A DNA stretch of 64,000 nt from Archangium violaceum (lineage in GTDB: Bacteria > Myxococcota > Myxococcia > Myxococcales > Myxococcaceae), in assembly GCF_016887565.1 (NCBI RefSeq), contig NZ_CP069396.1:13149981-13213980 (forward strand), written 5' to 3'. The translations under genes were made by a program, and so were the position numbers. The notes under the pieces are model-generated. The model searched no databases, had not been told where the DNA came from, and worked only from the letters and a program-made list of their open reading frames with translations. Positions 25,431 to 32,828 of this stretch are shown here, one piece after another (positions within the stretch are counted from its first letter, which is position 1; every line of letters begins with the position of its first letter).

Positions 25431-26516
25431 GGGCATGAGGCCCGGGGCGCCCCCGCTCACCGCGAGCAGCCGGGGCGCCTCCTCCGCCGTGCTCACCAGC
25501 CGGCGCACCGCCCTCAGCATCAGGTCCGTGTCCAACGGCGCCGCCAGGAAGCCTCGCGCCCCCAGCGCCTGCGCCTTCAACACGTCCTGCTCCGGCACCT
25601 TGCCCGCCACCAGCAGCTGCGCCCTCGGCCGCCGCTCCAGCGCCTCCAGCGAGGGCAGCGGCGCCAGCACCACCGCGCTCTCGTGCGCCGCCAGCACCTC
25701 CTGCGTGCTCGCCATCCCCGCCGCGAAGCCCGCCTCCCCCAGCACCTTCACCAGCCCCGCCGCCGCCGCCGCTCCCCAGCCGTAGATGAGCACCGCGCCC
25801 TCCGTGTCCCGCGCCTCCGGCTCCACCTGCTCCGTCAGCTCCAGCAGCTCCGCCAGCTCCTCCACGTCCAACGGCTCCAGCAGCGGCAGCTCCAGCGCCT
25901 CCTGGTGCGGGTTCAGGTCCGGCAGCACGATGGTGCGCGCCGCGAAGAGCGGCTCCGCCTCCAAGTGTCCTCCCTCCGTCAGCGCCGCCATGCAGTCCTG
26001 GTTCAGCTGCATGTCCGCGTCCGCCTCCGGCAGCGAGATGGCCTCCTGCTCCGGCCGCCTCGCCGTCTCGCCCTCCTCCGGGTACAGCCGCGCGATGGCT
26101 CGCGAGATGGCCGCGTCCGTCGCCAGCCTCGGCACCACGCGCAGCTTGCGCGTCACGCTTCGCACCGCGTCCAGCGAGTGCATGCTCGCCGGCGCGGCGA
26201 TCGCCACCACCAGCACCGTGTCCCTCGGGCCCTCCAGCTTCAGCGGCACCACCCGGTGCATCTCCGCCAGCCGCCGCGGCAACAGCTTCGCCAGGCTCGC
26301 ATCCAACGGCTCCGCGTCCAGCGTCACCGCCGGCACCCCCGTCTGCTGCGCCAGCGCTCCCAGCACCTGCTCCACCGAGCAGAAGCGCAGGTCCACCACC
26401 ACCTGCCCCAACGGCACGCCCCACTTGCGTTGGTAGGCCAGGGCCGACTGCAACTGCAGCTCGTCCACCGCCCCCATCTCCAACAGGATTTCCCCCAGGC
26501 GCTTCTTCGTCCTCAT
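25395..26516 (-). CDS. MshEN/GspE N-terminal domain protein with a receiver-like C-terminus
   Basis: 373 residues from ATG 26516. Residues 1-130 match the type II secretion ATPase N-terminal domain (LGEILLEMGAVDELQLQSALAY... VPLGQVVVDLRFCSVEQVLGALA), a domain that can bind c-di-GMP in MshE. No ATPase follows. About 240-355 looks like a receiver domain (VLIYGWGAAAAAGLVKVL... AVVLAPLPSLEAL... LGARGFLAAPLD) without an obvious phospho-acceptor Asp. Probably regulatory. Confidence 0.7.
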   Translation of the reverse strand: MRTKKRLGEILLEMGAVDELQLQSALAYQRKWGVPLGQVVVDLRFCSVEQVLGALAQQTGVPAVTLDAEPLDASLAKLLPRRLAEMHRVVPLKLEGPRDTVLVVAIAAPASMHSLDAVRSVTRKLRVVPRLATDAAISRAIARLYPEEGETARRPEQEAISLPEADADMQLNQDCMAALTEGGHLEAEPLFAARTIVLPDLNPHQEALELPLLEPLDVEELAELLELTEQVEPEARDTEGAVLIYGWGAAAAAGLVKVLGEAGFAAGMASTQEVLAAHESAVVLAPLPSLEALERRPRAQLLVAGKVPEQDVLKAQALGARGFLAAPLDTDLMLRAVRRLVSTAEEAPRLLAVSGGAPGLMPSAHHLQVRLAG

Positions 26517-26858
26517 TGGCTGGCCCCCTCGCGTGCCGCTGCAACGCTCGGTCCCCCCCGGACCCGTTCCATCGGCGTCCATTCCTGTAGGACATTTTCA
26601 CGTCCCATGTCTTCCGCCTTCGCGCCACGTGCTTTCTTGTTGGCGCCAGTTCCCGTCTGCCTTTGATGGGCTGTCTGGTTAATCCGGGGGTGGGACGCGG
26701 CCAGTGTCGGCTTCCGGACGGCCGGGGTCCGCGTGAGGGGGTGGGCTTCCGTTCGCCCGTCTCTCCCCGGCTCGTGCACGGCTGGTCACGTTTGATGCTG
26801 GGGCCACGGCTCGCTCATCCCGCATCGGGGACGGCTCGGGGGCCACCCGGGGGCGCTC
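26517..26858. other. 342-bp divergent intergenic region
   Basis: No gene is supported. It must hold promoters for both flanking genes. On the minus strand GTGAAAATGTCCTACAGG (about 26585-26610) is the least GC-rich part. No clear operator or terminator was seen. Confidence 0.4.
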
Positions 26859-27941
26859 ATGGACACCACGGTGGGTGTAGCGAGAGTGGGTACCTATGCC
26901 CAGATGGGAACCTGGCCGTGGGGGCAGCGAGCGCTGACCCGCATCGCCGAGCAGAGGGCGCTCTGCCAGGAGATGGCGACGCGTCCCAACGCGGCCCCCA
27001 ACGCGGCGGAGCTGGCCCGGGAGGCGCGCGGACACCTCGACCGGGCCACCCAGGCCGCCGACCAGAAGCGGCCTCCCTGGGGCCGCAGCGGCGTGTTCAT
27101 CGACACCGTCGAGACGAACCTCCACGCGGCCCACTGCTTGATGCTGCGGTACATGCCCCTGGGGGACCTGGAGGCACGGCTGCCCGAGCTCATCTCCTCC
27201 ATCCGGGAGCATCTCCCCGCGCAGGATCCGCGCCGGGTGGCGGTCGAGGAGCTGCTGCGCGCTGCCCAGGCCTCTCCCCTGTTGGCCGAGTCGAAGCGCG
27301 AGACCGTCATCACCGCCGTCCAGGCCGCCCTGGAGGCGCGGGAGCGCGAGTACCTGCGCGTGCGCAGCTTCCGCAACATCGTGTACGGCGTCACCGTCTG
27401 TCTCACGCTGCTCGCCGTCGGGCTCGGGAGCTTCATGGCCGTCAACCCGAGCGTCATGCCCATCTGCTTCCAGCCCGAGAACCGGATCGTCTGTCCCACG
27501 GCGAGCCAGCCCTATGCCGGGCGCGTGGAGGACCCCGACCCCATGTTCGCCGAGCTCGCGAAGCGCTCGGACTACTTCGTCATCGAGCTGGTGGGGCTCA
27601 TCGCCGCCGCCGTGGCCGCCGCCGCGAGCCTGCGGCAGCTCCGGGGCACCGCCGTCCCCTACAGCGTCCCCCTGGCCCTCGCGCTCCTCAAGCTGCCCAC
27701 CGGCGCCTTGACCGCTGTCCTCGGGCTGCTCCTCATGCGCGGCGAGTTCATCCCCGGCCTGTCCGCGCTCGATACGTCGGCGCAGATCATCTCCTGGGCC
27801 GTCGTCTTCGGCTACGCCCAGCAGCTGTTCACCCGGCTCGTCGACGAGCGCGGCCAGGCCCTCCTCAACGCCGTGGGCGGCGCGGAGAATGCCACGCTCA
27901 TGGACCAGCGGATGTCCCCGACTCCGGGCATGAAGTCCTGA
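26859..27941 (+). CDS. Membrane protein of unknown function
   Basis: 360 residues. A soluble helical N-terminal half (about 1-170), then four hydrophobic segments (IVYGVTVCLTLLAVGLGSFM, YFVIELVGLIAAAVAAAASL, YSVPLALALLKLPTGALTAV, IISWAVVFGYAQQLF). Two Cys (ICFQPENRIVC) lie in the first loop. The tail TRLVDERGQALL is cytoplasmic-looking. No family recognised. Confidence 0.7.
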   Translation: MDTTVGVARVGTYAQMGTWPWGQRALTRIAEQRALCQEMATRPNAAPNAAELAREARGHLDRATQAADQKRPPWGRSGVFIDTVETNLHAAHCLMLRYMPLGDLEARLPELISSIREHLPAQDPRRVAVEELLRAAQASPLLAESKRETVITAVQAALEAREREYLRVRSFRNIVYGVTVCLTLLAVGLGSFMAVNPSVMPICFQPENRIVCPTASQPYAGRVEDPDPMFAELAKRSDYFVIELVGLIAAAVAAAASLRQLRGTAVPYSVPLALALLKLPTGALTAVLGLLLMRGEFIPGLSALDTSAQIISWAVVFGYAQQLFTRLVDERGQALLNAVGGAENATLMDQRMSPTPGMKS

Positions 27942-28159
27942 GGCCCGGTGACGCCCGCGTGCGTCTCTCCGGCCGACTACCTCGTTTCCGTTCCGGCGAA
28001 CGGTGAGGTGGTCTTGAAAGCGGACCTGTTGGAGTAGGCACGCACGGCCTCCTCGCCCGCCCAGCGCACGGGAGGGAGGGGGCTGATTTGCGCCGCGAGG
28101 CGGGAGCACCCAGCGTGTCCCGGGGCAACGCAGTGGACGCACGCTCATGGAGGCGGCAC

Positions 28160-28762
28160 ATGCGAATCCTGGTGATTGGTGCGACGGGGACCATCGGGCA
28201 GGCCATCGTGCGGGCGCTCAAGGGGCGCCACGAGGTGCTGGAGGCGGCTCGCAGCCATGGCACCCATCGGGTGGACATCACCTCGAAGGACTCGTTGCTC
28301 CAACTCTTCCGGTCCGTCGGGCCCGTCGATGCGCTCATCTCCGCGACCGGCTCCGCCGCCTTCAAGCCCCTCACGCAGCTGGGGGACGAGGACTTCCAGC
28401 TCAGCCTCGGCAACAAGCTGATGGGCCAGGTGAATGTCGCGCGGCTCGGGCTCGAACACGTGCGCGATGGGGGCTCCATCACCCTCACCAGCGGCGTGCT
28501 CGCGCAGGAGCCGATGCCGGGCACCTCCGCCATCGCGCTCGTCAACGCGGCGCTCGAGGGCTTCACGCGCGCGGCGGCACTGGAGATGCCGCGCGGGGTG
28601 CGCATCAACGTCGTCAGCCCGCCCTGGGTGAACGAGACGCTCGCGGCGCTCGGGATGAAGGGCGTGCCGGGCATGCCCGCGGCCCAGGTGGCGCGTGCCT
28701 ACGTGGAGAGCGTGGAGGGCAAGGGCAACGGGCAGGTGCTCGACGCTCGCAAGTTCGCCTGA
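28160..28762 (+). CDS. Short SDR-family protein lacking the YxxxK motif
   Basis: 200 residues from ATG 28160 with GGAGGCGG upstream. Cofactor motif VIGATGTIG, VDIT, SATGSAAF, GNKLMGQVNVARLG, and catalytic-Ser strand ITLTSGVL. At the Tyr-x3-Lys position the sequence is GTSAIALVNAALEG, so the usual catalytic Tyr and Lys are absent. Probably an NAD(P)-binding protein with altered or no dehydrogenase chemistry. Confidence 0.8.
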   Translation: MRILVIGATGTIGQAIVRALKGRHEVLEAARSHGTHRVDITSKDSLLQLFRSVGPVDALISATGSAAFKPLTQLGDEDFQLSLGNKLMGQVNVARLGLEHVRDGGSITLTSGVLAQEPMPGTSAIALVNAALEGFTRAAALEMPRGVRINVVSPPWVNETLAALGMKGVPGMPAAQVARAYVESVEGKGNGQVLDARKFA

Positions 28763-28890
28763 GGCGGAGCCGGTGACGGCGGTGCCCCCGGTCGTGCTCG
28801 CCGTACGCCGACACCCCGAAAGAGGGCTTCTCTTCCTGCCTCGCTCCGGGTAGCTGAATAGCTCGACCTGCCTCGAGAGGGAGAGCCCGC

Positions 28891-29424
28891 GTGAACGTGG
28901 AGATTCGCTTCCTGGATGCCGCCGAAGCCGCGTCCCACCTGGACGCCCTGGTGGAACTGCTCAGGGACTCCGTCGACACCGGAGCCTCCGTGGGCTTCCT
29001 GCCGCCCCTGGATGCCGCCGAGGCTCGCGCCTACTGGGAGGATGTGGTGGCGGAGCTCGTCTCTCCCTCGCGCGGCCTCGCCCTGGCCTGGGTGGATGGC
29101 AAGGTCGCCGGCACCGCCCAACTGGTCGAGGCGGACAAGGCCAACGCCCGTCACCGCGCCGAGGTGTCCAAGGTACTGGTGCACTCCGCCTTCCGCCGCC
29201 GGGGCGTCGGAGCCGCGCTCATGCGCGCCGTGGAGGCGCGGGCCCGGCAGCGTGGGAAGACCACCCTGGTGCTCGACACCCGCGAAGGCGAGCCCTCCGA
29301 GCAGCTCTACCAGTCCCTGGGCTGGATTCGCGTCGGCTCGATTCCCCAGTACGCGGAGATCGCCGGTGGCGTCCTCGTCCCCACGGTCGTCTACTACAAG
29401 CTGCTCGGAGACTCGGGACGGTGA
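28891..29424 (+). CDS. GNAT-family acetyltransferase
   Basis: 177 residues from GTG 28891. Acetyl-CoA binding motif RRRGVGAALM with preceding VSKVLVHSAFR, then LVLDTREGEPSEQLYQSLGW typical of GNAT motif B. It acetylates an amine on an unknown small molecule or protein. Confidence 0.88.
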   Translation: MNVEIRFLDAAEAASHLDALVELLRDSVDTGASVGFLPPLDAAEARAYWEDVVAELVSPSRGLALAWVDGKVAGTAQLVEADKANARHRAEVSKVLVHSAFRRRGVGAALMRAVEARARQRGKTTLVLDTREGEPSEQLYQSLGWIRVGSIPQYAEIAGGVLVPTVVYYKLLGDSGR

Positions 29425-29434
29425 CGCGTCCGCC

Positions 29435-29824
29435 CTACCGGGGCACGCGCTCGAGCCGGATGGAGTGACCCTCGGGGCGCGTCACCACGACGAGCGCCCC
29501 ATCTCCGGCTCGGGTCAGGCACTTCTCCACCGAGTCCGGCGCCGGCTCCATGCACAGGCGCCCCTCCGGCCCCGGCTCCAGGCGGACCTCGCGGCGCTCC
29601 AGCTCCACCGGCGGCAGGTGCGCGGAGACCACGTTGAGGAACGTCGCCTTCCCGTCCTCCCCCACCTGCAACTGCAGCAGCCCCACGTAGCGCTCGGGCC
29701 GGCCGTTGTAGGTGCCCGGCTCGACCTCGGGCCCCTTCGCCGCGCGCGACCGCGCACACGCCGCGCCTCCGGAGGCCGCCAGCACCAGGCTCGCGAGCAG
29801 CACCCGGACCGGCGGCGGACACAC
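29435..29824 (-). CDS. Small exported protein, possible lipoprotein
   Basis: 129 residues if started at GTG 29824, which has GGGAGGAG six bases upstream. GTG 29857 overlaps the upstream stop (GTGA) and gives 140 residues. Signal-like core VRVLLASLVLAASGGAAC. The body has short beta-like segments and two further Cys (LCMEPAPDSVEKC). Unknown function. Confidence 0.6.
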   Translation of the reverse strand: MCPPPVRVLLASLVLAASGGAACARSRAAKGPEVEPGTYNGRPERYVGLLQLQVGEDGKATFLNVVSAHLPPVELERREVRLEPGPEGRLCMEPAPDSVEKCLTRAGDGALVVVTRPEGHSIRLERVPR

Positions 29825-29853
29825 GCGGCTCCTCCCTTCCAAGTCCAGGGCGC

Positions 29854-30096
29854 TCACCTCGACGGCGGCCGCACCTGCACCGTCGAGCGGAGGAACTGCC
29901 CCTCCGGGCCGTACTCGCGGATGATCCGCTGGTTTCCCTCCTGGAGCGCCACCACCTTCACCACGGGCACCAGGCCCTCGGGCGTCTCCGCGAAACGCAG
30001 GTTGGCGGGCACTTCCGCGATGTCGACGGTCTGCGTCACCTGCTGCGTCTTTCCGTCGATGTACTGGATGCTTCCGGGGTGCTTGGGCTCGCTCAT
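29854..30096 (-). CDS. Small protein of unknown function
   Basis: 80 residues from ATG 30096 with AGGAGCCC upstream. Beta-rich: SIQYIDGKTQQVTQTVDIAE, LVPVVKVVALQEGNQRIIRE. No signal peptide. It lies 37 bp after the metalloprotease gene on the same strand and overlaps or nearly touches the next gene, so the three are probably one operon. Confidence 0.6.
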   Translation of the reverse strand: MSEPKHPGSIQYIDGKTQQVTQTVDIAEVPANLRFAETPEGLVPVVKVVALQEGNQRIIREYGPEGQFLRSTVQVRPPSR

Positions 30097-30133
30097 GGGC
30101 TGGGCTCCTCTTCCTTCCACGCTCTCCACACTC

Positions 30134-31804
30134 TCACCGCTTCCCGGCGAGCAGCTCATCGATGATCTTGAATCGCTCCGGCATCATCGCCCGGAACTCG
30201 GCCTCGCGGGGTGTTCCCTTCGCCTGTTGGTAGATGAGTAGCGTCTCGGCGAAGTCCTCGCCCGGCGACGCCTTCGCGTACCCCGACGCCACCAGCCCGT
30301 CGCTCTTCGCCGCCGCCTTCCAGTCGTCCCAGCGCTTGTCGCTGTCCTGGCTCCCCCACTTCTGCATCGACAGCGTGTGACCCGTCTCGTGGATCATCGT
30401 CCCGTCGAGGTAGTCCTGCGTCATCTTCGTCTGGCTCGGGTAGACGGTGATGCTCCCCTCCGCGCCCGCCGTCATGTACGAGCGGAAGTTGGGGTCGTTG
30501 TACGTCTTGGCCCAGTAGGCGTCGTCCGGGTTCTGCTTGCCGTCCACCACCACCTGCTTCACCAGCGCGCGGCTGGAGGCCGGCAGCGCCGCGAGCCCCT
30601 TGGCCACCTCGTCGATGCTGTGAATCACCCCGGCAGACTTGTCCGGCGTCTTGGGCATGAAGACGGGGATCTTCTTCCCGTCCACCTCCACCTCGTACTT
30701 GATGGCGTCCGCCTTGCCCGAGCGGAACGCGAAGTCCTTCACGTCCGAGGGGCCGGTGAGCTTGTAGGGCAGGCGCTTGGTGTCGAAGGTGCCGGCCGGC
30801 GTGTCCACCAGGCCGGGCGTCGCGGGCTGGTCGGTGAGGAACTGCTGGAGCTGGGTCCGCTGCCCGGCCGCATCGGCCTTCTTGAAGGCGTCGGACTTCA
30901 TCAGCGTGTCCAGCCCCTGGCGCGCGGGGGTGGAGATCTCCACGTTGGTGCCGCCCACGTAGCGCAGGAGCTTCTGCTTGTCGGCATCGGCCAGGCCCTG
31001 GAACCCGGGCGAGCCGGCCAGCTGCACGAGCGTGTCGCGGGCCGGGTCGTTCTTGGGGTGCAGGGCGAGCTGCTCGAGCGCCGTGGACTTCACCGCGTCG
31101 TTGAGGTTGCGGAACGAGGCGCTGCCCGTGAGGCCCTGGACATCCTGCAGCAGCTTCGCGTCGGCGGGCGCCCGGTCCAGCGCCGCGAGCGCCTGCTTCT
31201 GGTGCGCGGGGTTGAGCTGGCCGAAGCCCGGGCTCAGCGCGAGCGCGGTGAGGTTCTTCTGGGCGTTGATGTCATTGGGGTGGCTCCCCAGCGCGCCCAG
31301 CAGATGCGTGCTGGTGTCCGCGTTGAGCTTGCGGAAGTTGGCGTCCCCGGCGAGATCCTTCAGCCCGTGCGCCAGCTGGCGGTTGCTGGGCGCCTTGTCC
31401 AGCGTCTCGAGCATCTGCCGCTGGTGGGTGAGGCTCAGCTGGGAGAACCCATCGCTCTTCACCAGGTCGGACAGGTTGTCCTGGGCGATGGGGTTGCCCT
31501 TGAGCTTGTCCATCCGCGCGAGGATTTCCTTCTCCAGCCCGTCATCCAGCCGCTTGAACTTCGGATCCTTCTGGATGGCGGCCGACTCGTCCGGGCCCTG
31601 CGGCCTGGGCTTCGCGGGGGCCGTGCCCTCGAAGGTGCTCTGGGCCGCCCGGTTCTCGGTGCGGTTGCTCGCGCCGGAGGACTCCGTGCTCGTGGTGGGC
31701 GCGGGCTTCGTCGCGTCCTGCGTCTTCCGGGGCTGCTGCGGCCCCTCGTCGACTCCCGCGGGACGCTGCGGACCGTTGCCTGCTCCACCAATTCGGCTGA
31801 CCAT
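30134..31804 (-). CDS. HETGH metalloprotease-like protein with helical repeats
   Basis: 556 residues from ATG 31804 (CTGGAG upstream; the frame stays open to 31930). A Gln/Pro/Thr-rich N-terminal 65 residues; five or six helical repeats of about 45 residues (about 75-300; FRKLN, LLGALGSHPNDINAQKNL, LSPGFGQLN, FRNLN, SPGFQGL); then a C-terminal domain with HETGH at 472-476 and a downstream acidic ligand region EDFAET (516-521). This is the gluzincin pattern seen in anthrax-lethal-factor-like domains. No signal peptide, so secretion would need a specialised system. Confidence 0.72.
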   Translation of the reverse strand: MVSRIGGAGNGPQRPAGVDEGPQQPRKTQDATKPAPTTSTESSGASNRTENRAAQSTFEGTAPAKPRPQGPDESAAIQKDPKFKRLDDGLEKEILARMDKLKGNPIAQDNLSDLVKSDGFSQLSLTHQRQMLETLDKAPSNRQLAHGLKDLAGDANFRKLNADTSTHLLGALGSHPNDINAQKNLTALALSPGFGQLNPAHQKQALAALDRAPADAKLLQDVQGLTGSASFRNLNDAVKSTALEQLALHPKNDPARDTLVQLAGSPGFQGLADADKQKLLRYVGGTNVEISTPARQGLDTLMKSDAFKKADAAGQRTQLQQFLTDQPATPGLVDTPAGTFDTKRLPYKLTGPSDVKDFAFRSGKADAIKYEVEVDGKKIPVFMPKTPDKSAGVIHSIDEVAKGLAALPASSRALVKQVVVDGKQNPDDAYWAKTYNDPNFRSYMTAGAEGSITVYPSQTKMTQDYLDGTMIHETGHTLSMQKWGSQDSDKRWDDWKAAAKSDGLVASGYAKASPGEDFAETLLIYQQAKGTPREAEFRAMMPERFKIIDELLAGKR

Positions 31805-31941
31805 ACGGGGCTCCAGGCTCGCCCGGGAGCGCGGGGATCCGGCGTCTCCGGGGTTCGAGCGGCCATCCATTCTAGAGCCCGCGCTGACTCGGAGTGAATC
31901 CCCGGGCCCCCCCGGGTGCGACCCCGTCATCCGAAGAATCG

Positions 31942-31970
31942 TTGAAAAGCCGACAAGCGCCGGTTACCTT
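31942..31970 (+). promoter_or_regulatory. Good sigma-70-type promoter before the secreted protein at 32025
   Basis: TTGAAA (31942-31947), a 17-bp spacer and TACCTT (31965-31970), 55 bp upstream of the ATG. This is the best -35/-10 pair seen in the window. Confidence 0.6.
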
Positions 31971-32024
31971 GCGCGCCCCCCTTGTGGAGCGCCTGTCCCA
32001 GGCGTCGAGGGGGAAAGACAGACA

Positions 32025-32780
32025 ATGTTCATGCGAAATCGGATTGCCTCCGCGGTACTGGCTGCTGGCTTGATGGCGGGAGTTGCGTGTGGTCCCTCGG
32101 ACACGGAGCCCTCGCGGGACTCCGCCTCGTCCGGCGCCGAGACCGCCCTGGAGGAGCTCGCTCCCAAGCAGGCCACGGACGTCTTCGCCCAGTCCACGCT
32201 GCCCTACACCATCGTCTGGGATGACTTCTCCCGGACGGGCTCGGGCTACAACATCTGCTCCTCGTATTTCTACAGGACCTGCAGGGACTGTTACGTCTAC
32301 AACCAGTCGTCCTATTACCAGTCCCTTTGCCCCTCTCCCACCGACATCAATCCGGTCGGGTGTCGGGTCTGCAATTACACGTACACCGATCGCGTCCTGC
32401 TCCCCGGTGGAGACCTGATCGACGTCTCCATCGAGCACAACGCCACCGCCCCGGACGGCATCGAGTTCCGTCTGGAGTCCGCCCCCAACGTGAAGTGGTG
32501 GAAGCAGGTGGCCCTCACCGGCGTGGTGGACTACTGGACCGTGTGGAACCAGAACGGTCAGTCCTGGTGCAACTGGCCCGACCCCCAGACCGCCGGCTGC
32601 AACACCAACTCGCAGTGGGCCGACGTCGCGCTCAACCCGGGCTCGCGCTTCGTCTTCTCCAAGACCCAATCCTCCGGCACGCGCGAGGATACCTACGTGC
32701 TCCACAACCTCGCCGAGCGCCTCACCGGTGGTGACCGCGTCACCTTCCGCTGGGTGGAAGACATCACCGACCCCAACTGA
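32025..32780 (+). CDS. Secreted Cys-rich lipoprotein, unknown
   Basis: 251 residues from ATG 32025. Signal MAGVACGPSD with lipid Cys about 22. The mature protein is Tyr/Cys/Trp-rich (ICSSYFYRTCRDCYVYNQSS, VGCRVCNYTYTD, SWCNWPDPQTAGCN), suggesting several disulfides. The promoter at 31942 supports its own transcription. No family recognised. Confidence 0.7.
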   Translation: MFMRNRIASAVLAAGLMAGVACGPSDTEPSRDSASSGAETALEELAPKQATDVFAQSTLPYTIVWDDFSRTGSGYNICSSYFYRTCRDCYVYNQSSYYQSLCPSPTDINPVGCRVCNYTYTDRVLLPGGDLIDVSIEHNATAPDGIEFRLESAPNVKWWKQVALTGVVDYWTVWNQNGQSWCNWPDPQTAGCNTNSQWADVALNPGSRFVFSKTQSSGTREDTYVLHNLAERLTGGDRVTFRWVEDITDPN

Positions 32781-32828
32781 GCTCCGCTCGTGGCTCGGCC
32801 GCACTCCGTGGCTCGACGGGTCTCGTGA

